A DNA stretch of 64,000 bases from Achatina immaculata (GCA_009760885.1 CM019692.1:60092426-60156425), one strand, 5' to 3'. Shown: positions 32,399 to 44,204, counted from the first letter of the stretch. The notes: generated from the letters alone by a model not told the origin. Numbers and translations: made by a program.

Positions 32399-33542
32399 TT
32401 AGAACAGGCAAATGAGTGGCATAGCACAACATATGCATTATTCATAGATTTTGAGAAAGCCTTTGACAGTGTCAACAGAGATGCACTGTGGAAAATCCTA
32501 AGATGGCATGGCCTCCCCATAAGATAGTGAATGTAATCAAAGCCCTATATGAGGGTTTTCAGTGCAAAGTTATCTGTGGAGAACATACCTCCAGCAGCTT
32601 TAGGGTACAAACAGGAGTGAAACAGGGATGTGTATTATCACCAACATTATTTGTCTTGGCAGTAGATTGGTTAATGAAGGAGGCAACATCAGACAAACGC
32701 AGAGGATTACAATGGACCCTTGACACAGTGCTGGAGGACCTTGACTTTGCGGACGACATTTGTCTATTATCATGCAGTCACAAAGATATGCAAGATAAAA
32801 TAAACAAGCTAACTCAGAATGCAAACAACATAGGACTAAAGATTAACGTAGGAAAGACAAAGTTAATGAAGCAAAATGTGAACAACAGAAATGTAGATAG
32901 CAAGTTAGTGGAGGAAGTCAAAGAATTTGTATACCTTGGCAGCAGAGTAGTAGAAAATGGAGACAGCACAGAGGACATCAACAGCAGACTTACTAGAGCA
33001 AACCAGGCTTTTGCAATGCTGTCGACTATATGGAAATTTAAAAAAAAACTAAGCATAAATATGAAAATCAGGATATTTAAGAGTAATGTTCTAAGTGTAC
33101 TACTCTATGGAAGTGAATGCTGGAAAATGACCAAAACCATAGAAAACAAGTTGAATTCTTTCCAGACTAAGTGTTTACGAAGAATTAGAAAAATATTTTG
33201 GCCAAATACCATAAGAAATAACATCTTAGTGGCAGAAATGCAGATGAAGCCACTGACAACAATTATTGAGGAAAGACGCTGGCGATGGTTGGGACATGTG
33301 CTCCGAATGACTGACAACTCACTACCAAAAATAGCACTAAGATGGACACCACAGGGGAACAGAAGTAAGGGTAGACCAAAAGAGACATGGAGAAGAACAA
33401 CAGAAAGGATGTTGAGCAATAGAGGGCTCACCTGGGCAAGAGTAGAAAAAAAGGCGAAGGACAGGCATTTGTGGAAAACCCTTGCCGAAGCCCCATGTGC
33501 CCTGGGTACTTAAGGTTCAGATATATATATATATATATATAA
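32399..33542 (+). mobile_element. LINE family 2 copy with RT core and (TA)n tail
   Basis: A 5'-truncated RTE-like LINE starting within the RT domain. Before the main ORF, 32,400-32,515 encodes EQANEWHSTTYALFIDFEKA then FDSVNRDALWKILRWHGLP in a frame one base off from the next part, so a single-base frameshift near 32,515 separates motif A from the rest. The 3' end is GGTACTTAAGGTTCAG and (TA)n, whereas the copy at 7,749 ends in (GA)n. Confidence 0.9.
32488..33513 (+). pseudogene. LINE family 2 reverse transcriptase, 5' part frameshifted
   Basis: A 341-codon frame. Residues ~12-64 cover the thumb-side of the active site: QTGVKQGCVLSPTLFVLAVD at 41-60. DLDFADD at 84-90 is the catalytic aspartate pair (FADD in place of YADD, common in this clade). 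Then come EFVYLGSRVVENGD, SVLLYGSECWK, RRWRWLGHVLRMTD, a basic GRPKETWRRT segment and the end APCALGT. The other catalytic Asp (FIDFEKAFD) lies upstream in another frame, and the endonuclease is missing, so the copy is dead as it stands. The start codon shown is arbitrary. Confidence 0.9.
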
Positions 33543-34164
33543 TATCTACGAAGAGATACAATCTTATGATGTTTTCTTCAATGTATTAAGCAAAATCGTA
33601 CTTTCTAAAAAATGCATTAAATAAACTAAGTAGAATAAAATAAAGTAAAATAATTCAAGACCACACATTTATACGTATTACAATCGCGTGCAAAAGAAAT
33701 GCATTTATAAATGTTAAATAACATTGGAGATCAGATCATTCAAAGACATATTTTCCCGTGAATATCTGTTTCCCACTGACACACAGAAACCCAAATGTGT
33801 GCCCTGCCTTGCAGTCCAGCATTTTCTGTTTCGACGTACTGTTAAGTATTCTTTTTTTTATTGAAAGCTGTTTTTTTTATTGAAAGTTGTATCGTTATAC
33901 TTATGATGGTAATGTGTATCTTTACAACTTTCTAAGACGAAATATTCAGACTTACAAAGTTATACGATGTAACTGTTATTAAAAAAAAGCAAACAAACAA
34001 AAACATATTTCGCATTCACTAAATAGCATTATGTGTTTGAGGCGTAAGTGAAGAGCCGCGGTTCAATTTCCCTTCATGTTCTGCAATTATTGCATAAGTG
34101 TTATTTTCCTTGTCCATTGATAAAATAGTGTGTGCTATTGATTAGCCACCGAAAATAACAGACA
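33543..34164. other. No gene seen
   Basis: AT-rich; a small TTTTTTTTATTGAAAG duplication at 33,850-33,885. No domain. Confidence 0.4.
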
Positions 34165-34540
34165 AGTCACTTTAGACGTAAGAGAGAACAAAATAGTGAG
34201 ATAACGGTCTAGACGTAAGAGGGAGCGAAATAGTGAGATAACGGTCTAGACGTAAGAGGGAGCGAAATAGTGAGATAACGGTCTAGACGTAAGAGGGAGC
34301 GAAGTAGTGAGATAACGGTCTAGACGTAAGAGGGAACGAAATAGTGAGACAACGGTCTAGACGTAAGAGAGCGAAATATTGAGATAACGGCCTAGACGTA
34401 AGAGATAGCGAAATAGTGAGATAACGGTCTAGACGAAGAGGGAGCGAAATAGTGAGATAACAGTCTAGACGTAAGAGGGAACGAAATAGTGAGATAACGG
34501 TCTAGACGTAAGAGGGAGGGAAATAGTGAGACAACGGTCG
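34165..34540. repeat. 37-bp minisatellite
   Basis: About ten copies of GAGATAACGGTCTAGACGTA plus AGAGGGAGCGAAATAGT. Some units are shorter (missing GTAAG or GGGA bases). Confidence 0.92.
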
Positions 34541-35559
34541 GGACTGGAAAACCACGGATTCCTGTAAGACGAGTTCTCTCACGGCATAGCTCTTGCTTCA
34601 TCTCTTTAACGCACACAAGCTTGGCTTGAGCTTCCAGGCCGCTACATTCATAACTTCGTTGACGATGTAATGACATCTTGTGATAGAGGTCGGCTGTTCA
34701 GCTGCCACGCCGGAGAATATCCGTCCACATCAGGGTGCCAAGTCTTGACATCTGCCTGTGTAGTAGAGAATGAGCATGTATTAACGCCAAGATTCGTTAC
34801 ATGCAACTTAGAAGTATCGTCTCATCTTTTTGGCATAAGAAAGAAAATACTTTATATAATCTAATTTTTTGCTCTCATTTATCTCTTTCACACATACATA
34901 CATACACACAAATCTCATTACGCGTGATGACTGCGTGAAGAGGCCTGGGGTATACAATTCTCTGATTGATCAAAGCAGATGATGCAAAGAAAGTAACAGA
35001 GGAAATAGAGATACAGAAAATGAAAGGATCAAGCCAGGCAAAATAAAAGTTGAAAGAGGAAAGAATAAGATAGAAAGAGTTTTTGTAATTGACAGATTTA
35101 AGAAAAGGCAAAAAGAATAATGAAAGAAGTCGATAACATTTTCTCCATAAACCATCGCATTCGCCTTTCCGTTATATAGTCTCCTGTTTCGCTCTAGTTT
35201 ATTTCTCCTCTTATCTCTCATCTCCGCTCTTGTAAATTTAGCTTTCGTCCCTTCTCATCCTTTCGCTGTTTTTCTTCAAGTTAACCCTTTAAAAAATCTA
35301 TAACATCACTTAAATCTTCGTCATAATCTATTTCAGTTTCTCCTCTTTCCCTAGTCCTTTTACAAAGTCTCTACAGTTGACTCCCATGAGAAATTAAACG
35401 TTGTCAAAGGAGGGGTGTCTTTTCCAGTTTATTTGGCCCAGTCTTTCAGTTCGTTTTCTTTCCTCAGTGATTTCTTCCCATGAAGGTCTGGGCTTTTTTT
35501 GGCTTCCTTCCCTTCATTAACATTTTTGTCTCTCAGTTTTCTCTCTGCTGCATTCTTTA
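34541..35559. other. No gene seen
   Basis: ORFs at 34,392-34,676 (minus), 34,670-34,864 (plus) and 34,875-35,221 (minus) have no recognised domain. Confidence 0.4.
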
Positions 35560-35760
35560 GAAACTAGTGTCTTCTCTGCTGCATTCCTTAGCCACTAGTG
35601 ACTTCCCTGCTGTATTCTTTAGTCACCAGTGGATTCTCTGCTCCATTCTTTAGTCACTAGTGGCTTCTCTGCTCCATTCGTTAGTCACTAATGAGTTCTC
35701 TGGTCCATTCTTTAGCCACTAGCGACTTCTGTGCTCCATTCCTTAGTCACTAGTGAGTTG
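35560..35760. repeat. 31-bp minisatellite
   Basis: About seven copies of TAGTCACTAGTGGCTTCTCT plus GCTCCATTCTT with substitutions. Confidence 0.88.
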
Positions 35761-35867
35761 TTTGTTTCTTACTTCATTTTCATCAATCCCTCACCTATTA
35801 CTGCTTTCATTTTGACTCAGATCTCTCCTTAACATAAATTATTTTTCCCTAGTGTTAACGGAACAGA

Positions 35868-36190
35868 GTATAAGGTTTAGGTATATTCACCTGTTACAAG
35901 AACTTAATATTGAAGAAGGCTGGCTAGCAAAGAAAATTAAACAGAGAAAACTTAAATATTTTGGACACATTAAACGTCCTGATAATCTAGATAAAACTGT
36001 CTTGGAAGGGTGCATAATTGGGAAAAAAGAAAGAGAGGAAGACCAAAGAGAAGATGGCTGCAAGACATCGTTGATGATCTGCAAATGGATGCTTCAGCAG
36101 CAAGTCATCTTTCTCACAACCGAGAGGCCTACAGGAGTGCTGTTAGGGAGGCAAAGTTCCACAAGGGACATGCAAATAAATGAATGTTGC
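35868..36190 (+). mobile_element. LINE family 1 3' end
   Basis: Starts with LLQELNIEEGWLAKKIKQRK and KYFGHIKRPDN in an open frame, then one frameshift before GRP-KRWLQDIVDD and the terminal KFHKGHANK-like end. Tail AATAAATGAATG. Truncated upstream of the RT domain. No clear TSD. Confidence 0.85.
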
Positions 36191-36388
36191 TGTTGAAATC
36201 TCGCAAAAGTGAGAAATCTTCAGGTTCCATTATTCTGGGAAAGATTTTCTGATTACCATCACGTTGTATGGCATGTTAGAAACATTTCAGAGTGGAGATA
36301 CATTGACTCATGTTATTTGAAACACAAAGCTGAGGCATGTGAACAACAAATGGCGGCGACACAAGAAATTTAGCGTTCGTTCTAACTT

Positions 36389-37972
36389 CCGACCGTGGAA
36401 GCAGAAATCAACAGTGTGAATTATTATTGGAGGAGAAAGAACCCGAGCCGACAATGGAAGAAGTTTTATGGGCAATAAAGAGTCTGAAAAATGGTAAATC
36501 ACCAGGATGTGATGAGATAACCGCTGAATTTATTAAAGCAGGAGGAAAGGAGTGTGCAACAATCTATCATGCACTATGTAAAAAGATATGGCATTCAGGT
36601 ATTTGGCCAAAAGAATGGAAAAGAACTGTATTCATACCACTGCCAAAAAAGGGTAACCTGAAATTATGCACCAACTACAGAACTGTTGCCCTGATTAGTC
36701 ATGCCAGTAAAATTCTGTTAAAAATCATAATGGGTAGACTTCGAAAGAAAATAGAAGAAGAAGTCAATATGGTCCAAGCTGGCTTCAGGCAAGGAAGAGG
36801 ATCAAGAGATCATATATTCAATCTAAGATTAATAATAGAGAAATGCAGAGAGTTTAATGTGAATCTATATTTATCCTTTATAGACTACTCAAAGGCATTT
36901 GATTGTGTACAACACCAGAAACTTTGGGAAATAATGGAAAAAATGGGATTTCCAACACATTTGATACAATTAACATCACTGCTGTATTTAGACCAACAAG
37001 CAGCAGTAAGAATAAATGGTGAAACAACAAGTTGGTTTGACATAAAACAAGGGGTCCGTCAGGGGTGCATATTGTCACCCTACTTATTTAACTTGTATAC
37101 TGAAAATATAATGAGGAATGTTAGAGAAGATGTAGACAAAGAATATTACGATGCCATAACAGTTGGAGGTTATGAAATACCAGAGATTAGATATGCTGAT
37201 GACACAGTATTGCTGTCCACAACACAAGAAGGAATGGAAAAACTAATTATGTCAGTCCGCAAGAACAGCGAAGAGCAGAACCTCTACCTTAATGCAAAGA
37301 AAACTAAAGTGATGACAACTGACAAAACAAACAAGGCAACTGAAATATGTATCAGTGAGGAAAAACTGGAAGAAGTGGAGAGTTTTGAATATCTTGGATC
37401 ACTACTAACTAATAATGGAGATACAATGAGGGAAATTAAAAGGAGGACATCTATTGCTCTTCAGAAAGTAAAACAAATAAAGAATCTGTGGAGAGGAGCA
37501 GACAGAACCACAAAAATAAGATTTTTAAGGGCATGCATCTTTCCCATCGCAACATATGCCTGTGAGACCTGGACACTTAACAAAACAGCTGAGAAGCACA
37601 TAAATACCTTTGAATGTAAATGCTATAGAAGAGTTCTCCAAATATCGTGGACACAAAAAAGAACAAATATATCTATACTACAAGAGCTTAATATTGAAGA
37701 AGGCTGGCTAGTAAAGAGGATTAAAGAGAGAAAACTTAAATATTTTGGCCACATTAAACGTCATGATACTTTAGAGAAGACCGTATTGGAAGGATACATA
37801 ATGGGAAAAAGAAAAAGAGGAAGACCGAAACGAAGATGGCTGCAAGACATCGTTGATGATCTGGAAATGGATGCAGCAGCAGCAGGCCATCTTTCTCACA
37901 ACCGAGAGGCCTACAGGAGTGCTGATTGGGAGGCAAAGTTCCGCAAGGGACATGCAAAGGAATGAAATGAAA
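36389..37972 (+). mobile_element. LINE family 1 copy with intact RT domain, 8-bp TSD
   Basis: The 5'-truncated element is flanked by TCTAACTT at 36,381-36,388 and 37,973-37,980. It carries the whole RT domain and C-terminus in one uninterrupted frame and ends in a GAATGAAATGAAA tail. It is followed directly by the 22-bp minisatellite. Confidence 0.88.
36427..37965 (+). CDS. Reverse transcriptase of a BovB/RTE-like LINE (5'-truncated)
   Basis: A 512-codon frame with no stop or frameshift. Landmarks: NGKSPGCDEITAE (22-34); NYRTVALIS (83-91); motif A FIDYSKAFD (151-159) with catalytic Asp 153; QGVRQGCILSPYLFNLY (208-224); catalytic YADD (256-259); ESFEYLGSLLTNNGD (318-332); ACIFPIATYACETWTLN (369-385); YFGHIKRHD (439-447); basic KRKRGRPKRRW (461-471); end KFRKGHAKE. 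The block order is that of BovB/RTE-type enzymes, which copy their RNA at a nicked chromosomal target. The AP-endonuclease domain that should precede the RT is missing because of truncation, and the first codon is not a natural start. RT residues are intact, but autonomous activity is not expected. Confidence 0.93.
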   Translation: MEEKEPEPTMEEVLWAIKSLKNGKSPGCDEITAEFIKAGGKECATIYHALCKKIWHSGIWPKEWKRTVFIPLPKKGNLKLCTNYRTVALISHASKILLKIIMGRLRKKIEEEVNMVQAGFRQGRGSRDHIFNLRLIIEKCREFNVNLYLSFIDYSKAFDCVQHQKLWEIMEKMGFPTHLIQLTSLLYLDQQAAVRINGETTSWFDIKQGVRQGCILSPYLFNLYTENIMRNVREDVDKEYYDAITVGGYEIPEIRYADDTVLLSTTQEGMEKLIMSVRKNSEEQNLYLNAKKTKVMTTDKTNKATEICISEEKLEEVESFEYLGSLLTNNGDTMREIKRRTSIALQKVKQIKNLWRGADRTTKIRFLRACIFPIATYACETWTLNKTAEKHINTFECKCYRRVLQISWTQKRTNISILQELNIEEGWLVKRIKERKLKYFGHIKRHDTLEKTVLEGYIMGKRKRGRPKRRWLQDIVDDLEMDAAAAGHLSHNREAYRSADWEAKFRKGHAKE

Positions 37973-38009
37973 TCTAACTTGAAAAACCTCTCTATATAGC
38001 GGCACATAA

Positions 38010-38710
38010 CTTATTATACAATGGCACAGAGTTTATTATACAATGGCACAGAGCTTATTATACAATGGCACATAACTTATTATACAATGGGACAGAGCTT
38101 ATTATACAATGGCACATAACTTATTATACAACGGTACAGAGCTTATTATACAATGACACAGAGTTTATTATACAATGGCACAGAGTTTATTATACAATGG
38201 CACAGAGCTTATTATACAATGGCACATAACTTATTATACAATGGCACAGAGCTTATTATACAATGGCACATAACTTATTATACAATGGCACAGAGTTTAT
38301 TATACAATGGCACATAACTTATTATACAATGGCACAGAGCTTATTATACAATGGCACATAACTTATTATACAATGGCACAGAGTTTATTATACAATGGCA
38401 CATAACTTATTATACAATGGCACAGAGCTTTTATACAGTTACACATAACTTATTATACAATGGCACAGAGCTTATTATACAATTACACAGAACTTATTAT
38501 ACAATGGCACAGAACTTATTATACAATGGCACAGAGCTTACTATACACGGTCGCAGAGCTTACTATACAATGCATACATTTTACTATACAAAGTCGTAGA
38601 GCTTACTATACGAAGTCGCAGAGTTTACTATACAAGGGAGCAGAGCTAACTATACAATGCGCAGAGCTTACTATACAAGAGCTGAGAGCTTTTACTATAG
38701 AAGGGAGCAG
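38010..38710. repeat. 22-bp minisatellite
   Basis: About 31 copies of ACAATGGCACAGAGCTTATTAT, with two main variants (CACAGAGCTT and CACATAACTT) often alternating; copies become more diverged after about 38,530. The ORFs across it are translated repeat. It starts within 40 bp of the LINE at 36,389-37,972. Confidence 0.95.
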
Positions 38711-39145
38711 AGCTTATGGTTGTCAGTGAACGAATATTGATATAATGTAAAAGATATAATCGTTACTTCCAGTATTACAGTATATTTATTAATTAAAATA
38801 TATACGCAACTACCATCTGTAACACATTATTGTCGCCGCAGGCAAACAAAAAAAAAACAAAACAGGGAACTTATTTTGCAGATATCCCAAATAAATGAAT
38901 GAAAATGATAGGACGCCGCTTTCACAGTCAATGATTTGCACTCGCTGTGTTACGGTTGAATGAGTTAATGGCTGTTTCAACCCCAGCTGAAGAGACTGTA
39001 CTCATCTCCACTTTCTCTTGTTTTCCATGAACTTATAATCCAGCACTGTACCTTTATGCATATGGGTGTGTATGTATGTATGTATATTTTGTGCCTCATC
39101 TAAAAATTGTTTATAGTATTACCCACTCTTTATTTATTGGTTTGT
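38711..39145. other. No gene seen
   Basis: AT-rich flank; a short TATG repeat at 39,066-39,086. Confidence 0.4.
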
Positions 39146-39159
39146 ATGGTTAATTGGAA

Positions 39160-39666
39160 AACCAGGAATCAAATAGATTACATTTTAGTGCAGAGAAGGT
39201 GGAGATCAAGTATAACATCAGCAAAAACTTTACCAGGTGCTGACTGTGACACGGACCATGAGTTATTAATAGCAGACATGAAGATAAAGATAAAAAAGAT
39301 AGTTACGGGATCAAGACCACTCCGCTTTGACCTTACAAATATACCAGAGCAATACGGTATAGAAGTGAAGAACCGTTTCGAAATCCTGATGGCTGTACAG
39401 GAGGAGATGACACCAGATGAATTGGCTATGCAGGCCAAAGATATCTTAGTAACAACAGCTACAGACATAGTTCCAGTAAAGAAAACACAAAAGAATACAT
39501 GGATCACAGCAGGTACACTAGAACTGATAAAACAATGTAGAGAAATGAAGACGCAACGGAAAGTGACAAACAACAACAAAAATAAATATAAAACTTTAAC
39601 AAAAGAAGTACGAAGAAACATAAGAACAGACAAAAACAATACATACAAGATTGTTGTGAAAGAATA
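39160..39666 (+). pseudogene. LINE family 1 endonuclease C-terminus and linker
   Basis: Starts NQIDYILVQRRWRSSITSAK and reaches ADCDTDHELLIADMKIK. The ID-Y and (S/T)DH motifs are the last catalytic blocks of the AP-endonuclease domain (Asp of NQIDY and the terminal Asp-His), so only the end of the nuclease is present. The rest is a lysine-rich linker ending at a stop at 39,665. A frame change then leads to the 39,700-40,110 segment. Confidence 0.8.
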
Positions 39667-39699
39667 GAAGAACATCAGAAGTGTGGAAGAGATAGTGAA

Positions 39700-41417
39700 A
39701 TGTTTAAAGAAATGAAGACATTGACGAGAAATGTCACACCTAAGCTAAATGTAATTTGTGATGAGATGGGGAATACCCTGACAGAGACAGAGGAAATTCT
39801 AGAAAGATGGAAGGAATATTGCAAAAGAATGTATGAAACAACCGACTGTGGAAGCAGAAATCAACAGTGTGAATTATTATTGGAGGAGAAAGAACCCGAA
39901 CCGACAATGGAAGAAGTTTTATGGGCAATAAAGAATCTGAAAAATGGTAAATCACCAGGATGTGATGAGATAACAGCTGAACTTATTAAAGTAGGAGGAA
40001 AGGAGTGTGCAACAATCTATCATGCACTGTGCAAAAAGATATGGCATTCAGGTATTTGGCCAAAAGAATGGAAAAGAACTGTATTCATACCACTGCCAAA
40101 AAAAGGGTAACCTGAAATTATGCACCAACTACAGAACTGTTGCCCTGATTAGTCATGCCAGTAAAATTCTGTTAAAAATCATAATGGGTAGACTTCGAAA
40201 GAAAATAGAAGAAGAAGTCAATATGGTCCAAGCTGGTTTCAGGCAAGGAAGAGGATCAAGAGATCATATATTCAATCTAAGATTAATAATAGAGAAATGC
40301 AGAGAGTTTAATGTGAATCTATATTTATCCTTTATAGACTACTCAAAGGCATTTGATTGTGTACAACACCAGATCATTGGGAAATAATGGAAAAAATGGG
40401 ATTTCCAACACATTTGATACAATTAACATCACTGCTGTATCTAGACCAACAAGCAGCAGTAAGAATAAATGGTGAAACAACAAGTTGGTTTGACATAAAA
40501 CAAGGGGTCCGTCAGGGGTGCATATTGTCACCCTACTTATTTAACTTGTATACTGAAAATATAATGAGGAATGTTAGAGAAGATGTAGACAAAGAATATT
40601 ACGATGCCATAACAGTTGGAGGTTATGAAATATCAGAGATTAGATATGCTGATGACACAGTATTGCTGTCCATAACACAAAAAGGAATGGAAAAACTAAT
40701 TATGTCAGTCCGCAAGAACAGCGAAGAGCAGAACCTCTACCTTAATGCAAAGAAAACTAAATTGATGACAACTGACAAAACAAACAAGGCAATGAAATAT
40801 GTATCAATGAGGAAAAACTGGAAGAAGTGGAGAGTTTTGAATATCTTGGATCACTACTAACTAATAATGGAGATACAATGAGGGAAATTAAAAGGAGGAC
40901 ATCTATCGCTCTTCAGAAAGTAAAACAAATAAAGAATCTGTGGAGAGGAGCAGACAGAACCACAAAAATAAGATTTTTAAGGGCATGCATCTTTCCCATA
41001 GCAACATATGCCTGTGAGACCTGGACACTTAACAAAACAGCTGAAAAACACATAAATGCCTTTGAATGTAAATGCTACAGAAGAGTTCTCCAAATATCGT
41101 GGACACAAAATAGAACAAATATATCTATACTACAAGAGCGCAATATTGAAGAAGGCTGGCTAGTAAAGAGGATTAAAGAGAGAAAACTTAAATATTTTGG
41201 CCACATTAAACGTCATGATAATTTAGAGAAGACTGTATTGGAAGGATACATAATGGGAAAAAGAAAAAGAGGAAGACCAAAACGAAGATGGCTGCAAGAC
41301 ATCGTTGACGATCTGGAAATGGATGCAACAGCAGCAGGCCATCTTTCTCACAACCGAGAGGCCTACAGGAGTGCTGTTTGGGAGGCAAAGTTCCGCAAGG
41401 GACATGCAAATGAATGA
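39700..41417 (+). pseudogene. LINE family 1 reverse transcriptase, frameshifted
   Basis: Four overlapping frames (39,700-40,110; 40,007-40,387; 40,357-40,860; 40,827-41,417) together match the intact enzyme at 36,427-37,965. FIDYSKAFD, QGVRQGCILSPYLF and YADD are all present but in different frames, so the copy is inactive. Its upstream part (CDEMGNTLTETEEILERWKE) shows the linker lost from the other copy. Confidence 0.9.
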
Positions 41418-41435
41418 ATGAATGAATGGTTAATT

Positions 41436-41931
41436 ACCTGTGATCAGTTTCCATAAAGGTGTGGGGCTAATTTCGACATCTTTTATTATTTTAAAGTGAT
41501 TATAAACATGTCTATTTATTTTGTAACAAATTATAGCAGTGAACTGTACTCAGTGACTGAAATCTCTGTACAACTATCGACATACGCCAGAATCGACTTA
41601 CGGTCAGATGGCCAGTATCAAATGTGACCGCTAGAAGGCGCATGGCTGTGTGGCACATTCAAGTTTATTATTTAATAACCCACATATAATCACTTTTTTA
41701 CACAGTATATCCTGTGTACAGTAACAAAAATGTAATAAAGTCGTCCTGAGCTTATTATCCACAAAATCACAATTCATTGTTTCAGTAACCCACAGACTAA
41801 AAAAAAAACAACTACAATTTGTAAAAAAAATTAGAAAGTCGTAAATTTGAATTAATAAATTTAGAATGAAATGGCGTTTTTTAAGAGGCGTCATAAATTA
41901 TCTCTCAGCCAGCCATTTCCTCCTTTCTGAG
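41436..41931. other. No gene seen
   Basis: AT-rich, A runs at 41,800-41,830. No domain. Confidence 0.4.
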
Positions 41932-42001
41932 AGAGAGACTGAGAGAGAGAGAGAGAGAGAGAGATTGAGAGAGAGAAGAGAGAGAGAACATATTTCTATA
42001 A

Positions 42002-42044
<43 letters not shown>
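41932..42044. repeat. (GA)n then (TA)n microsatellite, LINE 3' tail
   Basis: A GA tract (41,932-41,990) and a TA tract (42,003-42,044) lie at the 3' side of the minus strand LINE family 2 fragment. The family uses both repeat types as tails elsewhere in the window. Confidence 0.9.
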
Positions 42045-42046
<2 letters not shown>

Positions 42047-42480
42047 CACATGGGGCTTCCACAAGGTTGTCCACAAACGCCAGTCCTTCGTCTTTTTTCT
42101 GCTCTTGCCCAGGCGATCCCTCTTGCTCAACATCCCCTCTGTCGTTCTTCTCCAAGTATCCTTTGGTCTACCCTTAATCCTGTTTACATGTAGCGTCTGT
42201 ACTCAGTGCTTATTTGTGTGCAAAAAAGAAATGCGTCATCAGTCATACGGAGCACACGTCCCTACTGTCGCCAACGTATTTCCTTAGTAATTGAAGTCGG
42301 CTGCTTCATCTGCATTTCTGCCAACAAGGTATTATTTTTCATGATGTTTGACTAGAATATTCGTGTAATCCTATGTAAACTTTTAGTCAGGATATAAGTC
42401 AGCTTGTTTTCTATAATTCTGGTGATTTTCCAGCATTCACTTCCGTAGAATTTAACACTTAGGACATTAAATATCCTGAT
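42045..42480 (-). mobile_element. LINE family 2 decayed 3' end
   Basis: The minus strand carries, in shifting frames, SVLLYGSECW-like, RIKGRPKDTWRRTTEGMLSK and an ending with K-P-HVPI/APCA, like the termini at 8,400 and 33,510. Numerous indels; older than those copies. Confidence 0.75.
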
Positions 42481-43307
42481 TTTTTTGTTTTTCACGCCTA
42501 GCTTTTTGAGGCAGTTCCTCTCGGTAAATAAAGCAGGATTCCTACATGAAACAGGATATCCTTGTTATACTATAAAGTGTGACGTGTTGTGCCCGCTGCT
42601 ATTTTGAAGTGTCTAAGTCATCAAATGATACAAGAATATCAGTGATACAGACTGAGCTCAATCGAGAAATAGGAATAATGGATTTCAACAGTGATATGTG
42701 TGTGCTATTACATGTTGTCGTTGCCTGACCAAAAGGCAAATTTGTCACATTAGTACTCCTTAAGTGACACAATAACACGACCAGGTTTACGCCCGCTACA
42801 ACAACAACAACAACAAAACCAATGTCACAGCGAAAACTTTGACTGAACTTCCACTCACACAACAGAACTAACAAATAGGAAAACTCCATAAAGATGATCA
42901 GAGTCCAACTATGATATTACAGATCACAACATTTAATGAATGGAAAAATGGAGTGTGAATAATGAGGATAGGGAAAACCAAAAAAAAAAAAGAAGTACTG
43001 CCGACATGGCAGGGTAACAACCATTACTTCACAGGACTTCCCCGGCATGTAGTCCATGCCATGGGGAAGAAAAAATGTCTGACATTAGTCTACTACAATG
43101 TAAACCAACTACTTACAGTTTCAGGATTTCCCCCAAAAAAGACGTCAGAAATACACACAACTTCCAAAGATGAACACAGTTCTGTCCTAACAAGATCAAA
43201 CATGCTACCGCTTACATTCCCGTACAAAAACTTGTCCCTCTGGACACTGTTCCTACTGCGACTAAGTCATGACTGAAAACTGCTTGAACTGCTACTCAAA
43301 ACTATGA
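42481..43307. other. No gene seen
   Basis: Includes a small (CAA)n at 42,798-42,817. The + ORF 42,962-43,276 has no recognised domain. Confidence 0.4.
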
Positions 43308-43490
43308 CTACTAGCAACATCTCAAGAAGCTAGTAACATCTCAACAAGCTAGGAATATCTTAACAAGCTAGCAGCATATCAACAAGCTAGTAACATCTCA
43401 ACAAGCTAGCAACATCTCAAGCTAGCAACATCTCAACAAGCTAGCAACATCTCAACAAGCTAGCAACATCTCAACAAGCTAGCAAACATC
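43308..43490. repeat. 19-bp minisatellite
   Basis: About ten copies of AACATCTCAACAAGCTAGC with small indels. Confidence 0.93.
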
Positions 43491-44204
43491 TCACTAGAGT
43501 CCTATCCAAAAATCCTCACCAAAGTACTAATCACAGTGCAAACTCAAACAGAACTGATGCTAAACTCTAACTCTGACTGATACTCATCCGAAAAAGTCTT
43601 ATGCCCTGAATAAATTACTCAGGCTTAAATATTCCCTCTAAAATCACCCTACTACTCCCCAACATTCGATCCTGAAAAAAGTAATTTCAGTCGTGAAGTT
43701 CTCTGTTTTTAATTACCTTTGGTCAAATTTAGTCTGTTGTGTCAACAACCAACATTCCAAAGTTGATACTTTAAAACTTTCACAAACCTAACCTTACGTA
43801 GGCCGTGCAACTTTACATTACCAGTCAAGATTACCTGAGCTGGGATTAACTTCTAATTTTCGCGTGAGATGACTCATTCTAAAAAAAAAAAATCGATGTA
43901 CAACAAGGGACTGAATCAACTACCTTTACTTTTAAAGTTTATTACTTCCCTTCGATTGACAAGATATCGATCTAAACTATATACTATTGCAATTTTAGAT
44001 TTCGGTATGTCTGTGGATTTGCTAAAGCTTTTTTTTTTTTTTTTCTAGTTATCCTGTTGCTAATGTTTATACATAGAACATTTCAATCCGTTTTCTGTCT
44101 TCGGTGATTATCTTTTGATAAGGGTCTGACATTTTTTAAAAGCGATTTAGTATCATAATAACAACAACAACAACAGATTTGCACCTCATTTCCTCCTCTT
44201 CTAA
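43491..44204. other. No gene seen
   Basis: A run near 43,880-43,891, T run at 44,030-44,044, (CAA)n at 44,160-44,175. Nothing coding. Confidence 0.4.

Larger units (their letters stand above)
39156..41425 (+). mobile_element. LINE family 1, 2.3-kb copy with 10-bp TSD
   Basis: The longest family 1 copy here. Direct repeat ATGGTTAATT at 39,146-39,155 and 41,426-41,435; tail (AATG)n at 41,406-41,428. It includes the end of the AP-endonuclease domain, the linker, the whole RT and the C-terminus. Frameshifts relative to 36,427-37,965 lie near 40,107 (extra A in an A run), 40,372 and 40,793. Confidence 0.92.

Noticed and set aside
41206..41409. Conserved minus strand ORF ([20 protein letters not shown]...) also found at 8,475, 37,754, and 44,823
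   Set aside because: It is the antisense of the conserved family 1 LINE C-terminus; repetition follows from the LINE, not from a gene.
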